A stretch of 64,000 nucleotides of DNA from CAZSNT01 sp964607765 (GCA_964607765.1 CAZSNT010000025.1:1-64000); one strand, 5' to 3'. Numbered from the stretch's first letter, positions 1 through 7,724 are shown. Numbers and translations: made by a program. Notes: generated by a model not told the origin, from the letters alone.

Positions 1-73
1 GCACGTGGTTCCTGTGCTGTATGTGACGGTGATTCGCTGCCTGCAGATTCCAGCTTACCGGCGAGGGGTCTGG

Positions 74-1120
74 CTACAGCCCCGCGAGTACCGCGGCGGC
101 CTCCTCGTCCGTTACCGTGCCCTGCTCGCAGAAGCGTCGGACACTGTCTGCCAGAGCCAGGTAGCCCGTCGGTGCCGGACGCGTGTCATCGGTCAGATCC
201 ACCCCTTCCATGATGGCTTGGCGCGTGTCGTCGTCCGGCACGAGGAGCCCGTAGGCAGCGACGCGTCCCTTGCCCGTTGCCTTGCGCAGCAGCACCTGCA
301 CCGACACGGCCCGCAGCACGTTTGCGAGCATGCGACGAAACGCAGACCGTGTATCCGCCGGGTGGATCTCGACGAGGCGCTGGATGACTTCTTCAGGCGT
401 CGTGCCGTGCATGACCAGGATCACCAGGTGCCCGAGGGCAGCCATGGTCACCAGCGCCTGGATCTCCTCCACAGCACGCGCTTCACCCAGGTACAGGATG
501 TCCAGGTCCTGCCGCATTGCAGCCTGGATGCCCGAAACCACATCCGGCACGTCCGTACCCACTTCGTGCTGTTGCACGATCGCCTTCTTCGGCGTCAACC
601 GCATGCAGATGGGGTCCTCCACCGTACAAATGTGTGCGGGCCGGGTCGCGTTGAGATGGTCCAGCACACAAAGCGCCGTCGTTGTCTTGCCCGAACCCAC
701 GGGCCCGGCGAACACGACCAGACCGTGAGACGACTCGGCGGCCCTGAGCATGGCGTCAGGCAACTGGATGCGTTCCAGCGCCGGAAGCGTCAGCGGCAGC
801 AGCCTGATGACGATCGTGACCTCGCCCATGGCTCGGGCGATGGTCATGATGCCGTCAATGATGCCGGGGATGCCGCAGCGCGTGGTGACTTCCGCCAGTT
901 GCGGGCCCAGACGGCTGAGTTCCTCGGCGCCGACCGCGGCAACGGCAATGGCCCGGACGTCCGCGGCGCTCAAAGGCGGCGTGTCGAGCCGCGCCAAGGC
1001 ACCACGGATGCGGAGGCAGACCGGTTCACCCGGGAGCAGGTGTATGTCGGAAACGCCGCCATCGCAAGCAACGGCCTGCTCGAGGATTTGCGTGAGTTCG
1101 GGAGTCTGTTCGAGTGCCAT
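74..1120 (-). CDS. PilT-like type IV pilus/type II secretion ATPase
   Basis: Predicted hexameric secretion/retraction ATPase of the PilT/GspE family, about 348 residues, acting at the cytoplasmic face of a pilus or secretion machine. The N-terminus has the family SDIHL signature, Walker A GPVGSGKTTT lies near residue 139, the Asp box reads TVEDP, and the C-terminus follows PilT (RMLANVLRAVSVQVLL). The Walker B region reads DLDILYLGEAR where PilT usually has DPDVILVGEMR, and the His box ends VMHGT rather than TLHTN. The catalytic Glu is kept, but the motor may be altered. I chose the ATG at 1120 because an AAAGGAG sits 9 bases upstream; an in-frame ATG at 1126 leaves only 3 bases. It follows the ECF sigma gene by 18 bases in the same direction, so the two are probably co-transcribed. 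Family assignment is firm; whether it retracts a pilus is inference. Confidence 0.85.
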   Translation of the reverse strand: MALEQTPELTQILEQAVACDGGVSDIHLLPGEPVCLRIRGALARLDTPPLSAADVRAIAVAAVGAEELSRLGPQLAEVTTRCGIPGIIDGIMTIARAMGEVTIVIRLLPLTLPALERIQLPDAMLRAAESSHGLVVFAGPVGSGKTTTALCVLDHLNATRPAHICTVEDPICMRLTPKKAIVQQHEVGTDVPDVVSGIQAAMRQDLDILYLGEARAVEEIQALVTMAALGHLVILVMHGTTPEEVIQRLVEIHPADTRSAFRRMLANVLRAVSVQVLLRKATGKGRVAAYGLLVPDDDTRQAIMEGVDLTDDTRPAPTGYLALADSVRRFCEQGTVTDEEAAAVLAGL

Positions 1121-1138
1121 GGTCATGGTCTCCTTTCG

Positions 1139-1720
1139 TCAGAACGGAATGGGCCTGGCGCGCGGGCGTCCCGGCGGACGCGGCACGGCAGTGCTCGGAA
1201 TGCGTCCCAGCAGCATGTCGCGGAGCTGTTTCCGGGCGTCGTGCAGGCGACGTTTGACCGTGCCTGCAGGCACCTCCAGATGCTCGGCAATCGCGGAACA
1301 GCTCCATTCCTCCAGGTAGAATAGGCGCGCCGTCTCGCGTCCGGCAGGCGACAGGGCTGTCATGGCGTTGCGAACTGCCCGACGACGTTCATCGAGCTCA
1401 AGACTCTCCCGCACTGACATCTGTGTTGCCGGGCAGTCCGGCACGACGGGCGAGGGTCGTTCCCGATTGCGGCGGAGCATTCGGTTGCACTGCGTTCGAA
1501 TCACTTGCCGGAACCAACCCCAGAACGCATCGGGCTCGCGCAGGCCGGACAGGTGTTCGAGAGCGGACAGGAACGCTTCCTGGACCGCGTCGTGGGCCAA
1601 GTGCTCATCGCCGAGCAGAGCGCCGGCCAGGTCAAGGGCCCGGCACCGGAAGCGGTTGACCAGCATACCGATCGCATCCTGATCACCTGCCTGACACTTG
1701 TTGAGCAGCTCGGCCATCAT
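1139..1720 (-). CDS. ECF-family RNA polymerase sigma factor
   Basis: Extracytoplasmic-function sigma-70 family factor of about 193 residues. Region 2 is visible as LLNKCQAGDQDAIGMLVNRF through DAVQEAFLSALEHL and a FWGWFRQVIRTQCNRMLRRN helix. Region 4 is visible as ALSPAGRETARLFYLEEWS followed by the helix-turn-helix IAEHLEVPAGTVKRRLHDAR. Both core-binding and -35-binding parts are present, so it should be functional. The ATG at 1720 matches the usual short N-terminus of the family; an in-frame GTG at 1768 would add 16 residues but has no properly spaced Shine-Dalgarno. No anti-sigma factor is visible beside it. It lies directly upstream of the PilT-like ATPase, suggesting that they are expressed together. 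Confidence 0.85.
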   Translation of the reverse strand: MMAELLNKCQAGDQDAIGMLVNRFRCRALDLAGALLGDEHLAHDAVQEAFLSALEHLSGLREPDAFWGWFRQVIRTQCNRMLRRNRERPSPVVPDCPATQMSVRESLELDERRRAVRNAMTALSPAGRETARLFYLEEWSCSAIAEHLEVPAGTVKRRLHDARKQLRDMLLGRIPSTAVPRPPGRPRARPIPF

Positions 1721-1830
1721 GGTTCTGAGTCGGTCCTCTCTCGCGAGCGTCGCGGAACGCACCGTCACCCCTAAAGAGCCATCTTGTGGCGGAAAGGTTC
1801 GGTCGTAACCCCCAGTTACCTGAGGCAGGC

Positions 1831-1924
1831 CCCGTTGCCCGGCTCTCCTGAGCCGGGTGTCTTGCCGTGATCCAGGTAAAGGCCGGAGGCCAGGACACCC
1901 GGTTCAGGAGAGCCGGGCAACGGG
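1831..1924. repeat. REP-like inverted hairpin pair (family A)
   Basis: The left arm 1831-1866 and right arm 1891-1924 are near-perfect inverted copies separated by about 24 bases. Each arm is itself a hairpin. On the left CCCGGCTC-TCCT-GAGCCGGG (1838-1857) has an 8-bp stem and 4-base loop; the right hairpin has one mismatch. The architecture resembles paired REP/BIME elements of other bacteria. No transposase is nearby. Confidence 0.7.
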
Positions 1925-1968
1925 AACGCCCCAACCGCCTCACGCAGCTCGATCCGGTGACCACGTTC

Positions 1969-1997
1969 TTGCACACCGCAGGCCATCGTGATACAGT
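1969..1997 (+). promoter_or_regulatory. Weak candidate promoter for the cyclase gene
   Basis: TTGCAC (1969-1974), 17 bases, TACAGT (1992-1997); the overlapping GATACA at 1990 is an alternative -10. It lies about 70 bases upstream of the cyclase start. It is a match by eye only and the -10 is poor. Confidence 0.3.
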
Positions 1998-2065
1998 AAG
2001 TTCTGTTGGCACGGAAGTCCTTCCGCTAACCAACGTTATATGCCTCAATAGACAGGAGAACGGAC

Positions 2066-2620
2066 ATGTGTACCTCGCCCCCTCCCCACGATGCGTCTGT
2101 CCAAATGCTGCCGCCTGACTGCGAACGCAAGACACTCGGCATCGCTTTCTTCGATCTGTCCAGGTTCGCCGAATGGTCCTCGGCCGACGATGACGAGAAG
2201 GTCGCGGCGTATCTGCAGAGCTTCTACACGCTGGCCGCGGAACACCTGGAGCCGGCCGGAGCACGGATTGTGAAGTTCATGGGCGACGCCGGGCTGTGTG
2301 TCTTCGAGCCGGAAAAGGCCGAAGCAGCCATCTTTGCGTTGTGCGCATTCGCGCATGAAGCCCGAGTGGACGCCCGCAGATTCGGGCTGGACACCTACCT
2401 GAATATCAACGTTCACGTTGGCCCGGTTCTGGTGGGCAGCTTTGGCCCGGCCGGCACGGCACGTTTCGATGTAATCGGCAAGTCGGTGAACATCGCGGCG
2501 AGACTGGGCCGACGCGGCGTTGTGCTGTCTGCGCAGGCTTTCCGCTGCTTGAGTCCGGACGCCCGCAAACGGTTCGAGAAGCGGAAGCCGCCGATCACGT
2601 ACCGGTACCGGGACAACTGA
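2066..2620 (+). CDS. Single-domain class III adenylate cyclase
   Basis: A stand-alone class III nucleotide cyclase catalytic domain of 184 residues with no transmembrane or sensor part. The first metal-binding Asp is in FFDLSRF and the second in KFMGDAGLC. The Lys before MGD and the Asp in RFDVIG are the adenine-selecting positions, and SVNIAARL supplies the transition-state Asn and Arg. All catalytic positions that can be judged by eye are intact, so cAMP synthesis is the likely activity. The ATG at 2066 has an AGGAGA 8 bases upstream. The PARP-like gene begins 10 bases after its stop, implying an operon. In other bacteria cAMP pathways and type IV pilus motors are linked, which fits the neighbouring ATPases, but that link is inference. 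Confidence 0.85.
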   Translation: MCTSPPPHDASVQMLPPDCERKTLGIAFFDLSRFAEWSSADDDEKVAAYLQSFYTLAAEHLEPAGARIVKFMGDAGLCVFEPEKAEAAIFALCAFAHEARVDARRFGLDTYLNINVHVGPVLVGSFGPAGTARFDVIGKSVNIAARLGRRGVVLSAQAFRCLSPDARKRFEKRKPPITYRYRDN

Positions 2621-2630
2621 GGTAGAAGCC

Positions 2631-3701
2631 ATGATTGTGTACCACGGAACAACCGAAAAGCGTGCCAAACGCATCTGTGCCGAGGGCTTCCAGCCGAAGA
2701 AACCGTCGAGACGTATCTGGTTTGCCGAGGCGTGGAGCTACGCCTACGGCCGCGCCAAGACACAGGCACAACGAACCAAAGACCTGCCCGCAGTGCTGAC
2801 GTGCGATATCAACGTCAACCGGCTGCGCCGGGAGTTCGGCTCCAAACGTGTCTTCCATCGCAACAGTGTCATTGCGATCAAAGGGCAGCTGCCCGTGAGC
2901 GTGGTGCGCTCCTACGTCGGCGGCAGTGGTCTGCCCCGGTCGCCGCGCGAAATCGCCACGTGGCTCAACGGTGTGTTGCGCCTGAGCCGGACGCACGGTG
3001 TGACCAAGGAGCACCCAGGCGTCCGGCGCCTGTCCAGTTGGATCGCACATCGTGTCGTGATGCAGCCCAGGAACAAGTTCGGTGAGGCCGAGCTGCTCTA
3101 CCTGGCGAGACGCTGGGCCCCGGAGATCTTCAAAGGCCGTAATGTGGACGCCGGCGCACTTCACGCCGCCTACCGCGTCACCACGATCCATGTGGATGTC
3201 GAAGCGGGTCTGACGGAAACGCGCAGACGCGAAGCCCATGCGCTGGAGCTGCTCGAAGCGGACAAGGCCAAACAGCGGGCCAAGGGGCTGAACATCCTCA
3301 AACTCATCGAGGATCCGGACCTGGCCGAGTGGTGCGCGTTGTGCCTCGACGATGAGTCGGTGGAAGTGCGTATCGCCGCGCTTCAGGCGCTGCTCACCTG
3401 CGAACAGGTCGACACGGGCTTGGTCGAGCCGTTTGCCGAGGCGGAGAATCGCCGCGAACGCGCTTTCGCGACGGCCGTGCTTGCGAAGTTCGCAGGGGAC
3501 GGCGCGCCGTGCTGGTTCGAACGCGGCCTGAAAGACACCTCGCCCTGCGTGCGCATCGAGACAGCACGACAGCTGAAGACGCTCAATCCCGTCCGTTACG
3601 CGAACATCTTCGAGCTGGCTCTGTACGACAGCAACCGCACCGTGTCCTCATGCGCACGGAAGCTCATCCAGGGCAAAGGCTTCCACGAACTCAAGTGGTA
3701 G
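2631..3701 (+). CDS. Putative PARP-like ADP-ribosyltransferase-fold domain fused to HEAT-like repeats
   Basis: 356 residues in two parts. Residues 1 to about 95 carry MIVYHGTTEKRAKRICAEGF and then RIWFAEAWSYAYG. These resemble the HGT and (Y)FA...S...Y motifs of PARP/ART-fold proteins; Trp stands where the family Tyr is usual, and the third catalytic Glu cannot be identified. The middle (about 95-200) is unassigned. From about residue 215 onward there are alpha-helical repeats of HEAT type (DDESVEVRIAALQALLTC, KDTSPCVRIETARQLKTL). There is no signal peptide, so it is presumably cytoplasmic. It is 10 bases downstream of the cyclase with a GAGG before its ATG. The fold assignment is tentative; enzymatic activity is not established. 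It could instead be a nucleotide- or RNA-binding ART relative. Confidence 0.5.
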   Translation: MIVYHGTTEKRAKRICAEGFQPKKPSRRIWFAEAWSYAYGRAKTQAQRTKDLPAVLTCDINVNRLRREFGSKRVFHRNSVIAIKGQLPVSVVRSYVGGSGLPRSPREIATWLNGVLRLSRTHGVTKEHPGVRRLSSWIAHRVVMQPRNKFGEAELLYLARRWAPEIFKGRNVDAGALHAAYRVTTIHVDVEAGLTETRRREAHALELLEADKAKQRAKGLNILKLIEDPDLAEWCALCLDDESVEVRIAALQALLTCEQVDTGLVEPFAEAENRRERAFATAVLAKFAGDGAPCWFERGLKDTSPCVRIETARQLKTLNPVRYANIFELALYDSNRTVSSCARKLIQGKGFHELKW

Positions 3702-3768
3702 GGCCTGTAACACTTCCCTCATAACGGTGTATCCTTCTGTAGAAAGCTGAACACCGGAGCCGAGGCGC

Positions 3769-4284
3769 ATGCAGCACAGATCGGCGCAGCCATTGAGCGA
3801 CGAGGACCTGATGGAGCGGTTCCAGGCCGGAAACGGCGACGCGTTCCGTGTCCTGGTCGAGCGCTACAGGGACCGGTTGCTGCGTTTCGTGTTCAGCGTG
3901 TACCAGCGTGACCTGGCGGCAGCCGAGGACTGGACCCAGGAGGTCTTCCTGCGCATCACCCGCTACCGTGAGCTGATGCTGCAGGCATTCAATGTCGCCT
4001 GGAGCACGGAAGGCGAACTGCGGCTGAGCAGCGCCGTCAGCGCCGAGCTTGAGGACGCGGCGCCGGCACAGCCGCGGCCCGTGATGACGCTCGACGAGGT
4101 GGCGGCATATCTCCGAGTCAGCCCGGCAACGATTGAGGAACTGCTGCCGGAGATCCCGTGCTTCGAGCTGGGCGGCCAGTTGCTGTTCCGCCGGGACTCG
4201 ATCGATGCCTGGACACGAAACCGAGAACGCAAACTGCGCTACGAGATGCTGGAATTCGACGTCAAGCAGGAACTGACACTGTAA
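3769..4284 (+). CDS. Incomplete sigma-70 region 2 fused to an excisionase-type HTH domain
   Basis: 171 residues. Residues about 10-67 read like the start of an ECF sigma factor (LMERFQAGNGDAFRVLVERY through DWTQEVFLRITRYRE). The homology stops before the part of region 2 that melts and reads the -10, and there is no region 4. After a linker rich in Ala/Glu, residues about 107-155 form an HTH_17/MerR-like excisionase-type domain (MTLDEVAAYLRVSPATIEEL ... LLFRRDSIDAW). The ATG at 3769 has GGAG 9 bases upstream. It lies 13 bases upstream of the PilB/GspE-like gene, so a regulatory role for that operon is plausible. It may be a core-binding regulator or a decayed sigma that gained a new DNA-binding domain; either is inference. 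Confidence 0.7.
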   Translation: MQHRSAQPLSDEDLMERFQAGNGDAFRVLVERYRDRLLRFVFSVYQRDLAAAEDWTQEVFLRITRYRELMLQAFNVAWSTEGELRLSSAVSAELEDAAPAQPRPVMTLDEVAAYLRVSPATIEELLPEIPCFELGGQLLFRRDSIDAWTRNRERKLRYEMLEFDVKQELTL

Positions 4285-4297
4285 GGAGTTTCGAGCC

Positions 4298-5458
4298 ATG
4301 TCAACCCAACCCCTGGACCCTCAATCCGGCCGTCAGCAACTCGATGCCATTATCCAGGATGCTGTCACGCAGCGCGCCAGCGACATCCACCTGGAGATCT
4401 TCGAGGATGGACCGTCGATCCGGCTCCGAGTCGATGGCGTGCTTCGAGTCGTCAGCCGGCCGAGCCCGGAGGACTACGCGGCAATCTGTGCGGCGGCCAA
4501 GGACGCCGCGAACTTCGAAATGGGCGAACCGCCTCGACTGCAGGACGGCCGACTCCGGCCTGCCCCGGACCTGGACATCCGCGTGTCCACGTATCCCTGC
4601 TGCTACGGCGAGAACATCACCATGCGCCTGCTGCAGAAGTCGCAGATCAGTCTCGACCTGAACCATGTCGGGCTCACGGAAGCGCAGCTGGGCACGTTGC
4701 GCCGCTGGGCACGCAGTCCGAACGGCGTGCTGCTGGTGACCGGCCCGACGGGCAGTGGCAAGACGACTGTGCTCTACAGCATCCTGAACGAACTCAACGA
4801 GCCCACGGTGAAGATCTGCAGCATAGAGGATCCGGTGGAGTACACCATCGGCGGGATCTGTCAGCTGCCGATCAATCCGCGGTCCGGTATCACGTTCTCC
4901 ACGGCCCTGCGCGCAACACTGCGGCAAGACCCCGACATCATTCTGGTGGGCGAAATCCGGGATCTGCAGACAACCGAACTCATCATCCAGGCCTCACTCA
5001 CCGGGCACCTGGTGCTGAGTACGCTGCACACCAACTCCGCAACACAGGCACCGACCCGGCTCCGGGACATTGGGGTCGAACCGTTTCTGATCAAGGAGAC
5101 GCTCCTGGGCGTGACCTCACAGCGCCTGCTGCGCCGGCTCTGCGTGCAATGCCGGGAAGAGTACGAACCCGACAGTGTGACCATCGAGCGCCTGGGCATT
5201 CCCCGGGGCGCCTATTTCCGTGCGATCGGCTGCGATCAGTGCACAGGCGGCTACCGGGGCCGGCTGGGTGTGTTCGAATTGCTCGAGCTCAGTCCGGCCT
5301 GTAAGATGCTCCTGCTCAAAGGCTGCTCTGAGGCGGAACTGCGCAGCCAGGCCGTCAGCGAGGGCATGACGACCATGTGGCAGGCCGGCATCGTCAAAGC
5401 GCGTGAGGGCGTAACAAGCATCGAAGAGATCGTGCGTGTCATCGGCGGCCCGCACTGA
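4298..5458 (+). CDS. PilB/GspE-like assembly ATPase
   Basis: 386-residue GspE/PilB-type ATPase that would power pilus or pseudopilus assembly or secretion. Seen in order: SDIHLE near residue 28, Walker A GPTGSGKTT at 149-157, the Asp box CSIEDPVEY, Walker B DPDIILVGEIRD near 211, the His box TGHLVLSTLHTN near 235, and the tetracysteine zinc element with CxxC pairs at 282/285 and 312/315. The zinc element argues for an assembly rather than a retraction ATPase. The N1 domain of full-length PilB/GspE is missing, so the protein starts almost directly at N2. AAGGAG lies 9 bases before the ATG. The phosphodiesterase gene follows 9 bases later. No pilin, secretin or inner-membrane platform gene occurs in the window. 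Confidence 0.9.
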   Translation: MSTQPLDPQSGRQQLDAIIQDAVTQRASDIHLEIFEDGPSIRLRVDGVLRVVSRPSPEDYAAICAAAKDAANFEMGEPPRLQDGRLRPAPDLDIRVSTYPCCYGENITMRLLQKSQISLDLNHVGLTEAQLGTLRRWARSPNGVLLVTGPTGSGKTTVLYSILNELNEPTVKICSIEDPVEYTIGGICQLPINPRSGITFSTALRATLRQDPDIILVGEIRDLQTTELIIQASLTGHLVLSTLHTNSATQAPTRLRDIGVEPFLIKETLLGVTSQRLLRRLCVQCREEYEPDSVTIERLGIPRGAYFRAIGCDQCTGGYRGRLGVFELLELSPACKMLLLKGCSEAELRSQAVSEGMTTMWQAGIVKAREGVTSIEEIVRVIGGPH

Positions 5459-5467
5459 GGGTGACGA

Positions 5468-6670
5468 ATGGACGACATCGAACGCGTGGGCGCCTGGCTG
5501 GAGTCCGGCAGGTTGACCCGGCCGGTCTGCGAGCGCCCGAACTTCGTTGATCTCGTCCGCAGTCTTGCCCGGCTCGCGGGGGCGCCGGCGGGACGATTGA
5601 CTGCGGGGCCGGGCGTTGACCAGCTCTGCGCAGGCATTGGCAAGGCAGAGCACTACGTGCTTGTTCTGGTGGACGGGATGGGTTTCGACCTGGTGGAGGG
5701 GCTGCCGAAGGAGTCGTTCCTGCGCTCGCACCTGGCTGCACGCCTGAACACCGTGTTTCTGTCCACAACGGCCTCGGCACTCACGGCACTCGCGACGGCA
5801 GAATGGCCTGCTCGGCACGGCGTACCCGGCTGGTGGACGTATCTGGACGAACACGATATCAACGCGGTCGTGCTGCCGTTCACGGAACGCCTGTCCGGCA
5901 GGCCGTTAGGGGGCCGAGGTGTGCGGGCTGACGAAGTGTTTCCGCTCCCCTGTTTCTGGCCCACGCTCGGCCACACGCCCCGCAGCATCATGCCGCGCGA
6001 GCTCGTGGGCTCGGTTTACACCAACTATTCGCTCGGCAATACGTCTGCGATGGGCTACAAAACGATTGACGAAGCAGTCGCCAGCGCCAGCCGTGTCGTC
6101 GCCAGTTCCCCGTCCCCCTCTTTCACCTACGTGTACCTGCCCCAGCTCGACTCGCTGGCACATGCGAAGGGCAAAGAACACAGCTCCGTGCTGGACTTTC
6201 TCGCTGACATCGACCGCTCGATCCGGCGCCTGGCGCGGCGCATCGAGGGCCGCGCCAGGTTGCTGGTCACTGCCGACCACGGCCTGGCCACGGTGCCGAA
6301 CGGCCGTGTCATCATCCTGCCGCCTGCCGACCCGCTCTGCCAACTGCTGCGTTGTCCGCCGTCAGGCGAAGCGACTGTGCCCATCTTCCACGTCAGGGCA
6401 GACAGGCAAGAGGCGTTCATCGATGCGTTCCGCCGCCGTTACGGCAGCTTTGCCGCGCTCCTCACCCCGGACAGTGTCGAGCGGCTGCATCTGCTGGGCC
6501 CTGACACGCTTGGGCCGGCCATGCGGCGACGGCTCGGGAGTTTCGTGGCGATCGAGAAGACCACGACCAAATTCCTGGTCTGCCCGTACGAGGGAACGCA
6601 CCCACACAATCCGGGCGTGCACGGCGGGCTCAGCCGGGGCGAAGTGCAGATTCCGTTGATTCTCGCGTGA
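5468..6670 (+). CDS. Alkaline-phosphatase-superfamily phosphodiesterase/pyrophosphatase
   Basis: 400-residue type I phosphodiesterase/nucleotide pyrophosphatase-like protein. Metal and nucleophile motifs are in family order: LVLVDGMGFD (first metal Asp), STTASALTALAT (Thr nucleophile region), LPQLDSLAHAKG (metal Asp/His), VTADHGLA (Asp-His) and a C-terminal GVHGGLS (metal His). No signal peptide is obvious, so it is probably cytoplasmic. Substrates in the family include nucleotide-sugar, phosphonate and cyclic-nucleotide-related phosphodiesters; none can be chosen from sequence. It is 9 bases downstream of the PilB/GspE-like ATPase and close to two cyclase-type proteins, so hydrolysis of a nucleotide messenger is conceivable but unproven. 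Confidence 0.8.
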   Translation: MDDIERVGAWLESGRLTRPVCERPNFVDLVRSLARLAGAPAGRLTAGPGVDQLCAGIGKAEHYVLVLVDGMGFDLVEGLPKESFLRSHLAARLNTVFLSTTASALTALATAEWPARHGVPGWWTYLDEHDINAVVLPFTERLSGRPLGGRGVRADEVFPLPCFWPTLGHTPRSIMPRELVGSVYTNYSLGNTSAMGYKTIDEAVASASRVVASSPSPSFTYVYLPQLDSLAHAKGKEHSSVLDFLADIDRSIRRLARRIEGRARLLVTADHGLATVPNGRVIILPPADPLCQLLRCPPSGEATVPIFHVRADRQEAFIDAFRRRYGSFAALLTPDSVERLHLLGPDTLGPAMRRRLGSFVAIEKTTTKFLVCPYEGTHPHNPGVHGGLSRGEVQIPLILA

Positions 6671-6677
6671 GGGCGGT

Positions 6678-6710
6678 CGGATGCCGAGCTGGTGCTCGGC
6701 GGTCCCAGGG
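6678..6710 (+). repeat. Solitary REP-like hairpin (family B), identical to 52606-52638
   Basis: 33 bases just after the phosphodiesterase stop are identical to 52606-52638, 46 kb away. The core GCCGAGC-TGGT-GCTCGGC is a 7-bp stem with a 4-base loop followed by a GGTCCCAGGG flank. No inverted partner copy is seen within the following 100 bases. Confidence 0.8.
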
Positions 6711-6885
6711 ATGACAGGTCCAGGCTGGCTTCACACACACCGATCGGGGATAGGTCGCACAGGTCGTCGGTCGCATGCCTCGCTCCGGTCGGGGAGCCGC
6801 CGCCGGAACCTCAGCACTCGGCGCCGTGTCCTACACCGCATGTGCCCGCTCCGTGAGTCGTCGGGCAAAACTCCAGGGAACAACC

Positions 6886-7644
6886 ATGGCAGAGCAAGGC
6901 ATGAAAGACGTCGTCCTGATCCTGCTTGACATCAGCGGGTACACACGGTTCATGGTCGACAACCGGGAGACCCTGGTTCACAGCCAGGTCATCCTCGGCG
7001 AACTGATGACGGCGATCGTCCAGAACGTCAAGATCCCTCTGCAGGTTGCCAAGCTCGAGGGCGACGCCGTTTTTCTGTACATCGAGAAGCCGGCTGACCC
7101 GGCCCAATGGGCTGACATGCAGGCGCGTATCGGCGAGGAATTGCTCCTCTTCCTCGACGTGTTCCGCCAAAAGCTGGACGAGCTGGTGCGGTCCAGCGCC
7201 TGCAAATGCGGCGCCTGCAAAGGCATTGATCAGCTACGACTCAAGATCATCGTGCACAGCGGCCGTATCGTGCTTGTCGCCATAGACCGCTTCGTTGAGC
7301 TGTCCGGCGAGGATGTGATCGTCGCACACCGCCTGCTCAAGAACTCGGTGCAGCAGAGAGAGTATATCCTCGTCACGGAGGCGGCGGCACGCGATCTGAC
7401 GCTGCCCGAGAGCCTGCCCTTCTCACCGCTTGACGAGAGCTATCCGGACCTTGGTGACATCCGCACCCGCGTCTACTTCCCGGACGATGCGGCGGAAGGC
7501 GCACCGGAGCAGGAGTCCACGCGCAAGCGTGCGTCATTCGCTGCCATCTTCCGCGCACAGATGCGCCTGGTGCTCAAATCCCTGGCAATCATGCTGCGAT
7601 TGAAGAAGCCCGGTCCGTTCCGGAATCTGCCGTCGCTGGATTAG
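6886..7644 (+). CDS. DUF2652 protein, class III cyclase-like
   Basis: 252 residues matching the DUF2652 pattern, a relative of class III nucleotide cyclases. LDISGYTRF and AKLEGDAVFLY keep the two metal-binding Asp positions. The Asn/Arg motif is altered to EDVIVAHRL, with Ile where Asn is expected. An insertion holds a cysteine cluster CKCGACKG near residue 106 that could bind a metal. The C-terminal 50 residues are basic and hydrophobic (KSLAIMLRLKK). I chose the ATG at 6886 because the DISGYT motif follows at the family distance and an AGGGA lies upstream; longer starts would run through the preceding intergenic DNA. Catalysis is doubtful; binding of a nucleotide is possible. Confidence 0.75.
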   Translation: MAEQGMKDVVLILLDISGYTRFMVDNRETLVHSQVILGELMTAIVQNVKIPLQVAKLEGDAVFLYIEKPADPAQWADMQARIGEELLLFLDVFRQKLDELVRSSACKCGACKGIDQLRLKIIVHSGRIVLVAIDRFVELSGEDVIVAHRLLKNSVQQREYILVTEAAARDLTLPESLPFSPLDESYPDLGDIRTRVYFPDDAAEGAPEQESTRKRASFAAIFRAQMRLVLKSLAIMLRLKKPGPFRNLPSLD

Positions 7645-7683
7645 CCCGCGGTAAGCAGCGTGCACAGTGCCGGGGGAACCCAC

Positions 7684-7707
7684 TGCAGTCGACCGCAGTC
7701 GACTGCA
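7684..7707. terminator. Hairpin between convergent genes, possible bidirectional terminator
   Basis: A 9-bp perfect stem TGCAGTCGA / TCGACTGCA with a 6-base loop lies between the DUF2652 stop and the stop of the O-antigen-ligase-like gene on the other strand. No T-run follows, so a rho-independent role is uncertain. Confidence 0.4.
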
Positions 7708-7724
7708 ATCGGTTGGGTCCGGTG

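Larger units (their letters stand above)
1769..2065. other. Divergent intergenic region with REP-like pair and a possible promoter
   Basis: About 300 bases between the ECF sigma gene (minus) and the cyclase gene (plus). It holds the inverted REP-like pair at 1831-1924 and a weak plus-strand promoter candidate near 1969-1997. The leader then contains nested complementary segments (GTTGG...CCAAC around GGAAG...CTTCC, roughly 2003-2034). No gene is apparent. Confidence 0.5.

Noticed and set aside
5..1324. Long plus-strand open frame over the PilT-like and sigma genes
   Set aside because: The translation is Arg/His/Gln-rich with no family features, and it is antisense to two clear genes; a typical shadow in high-GC DNA.
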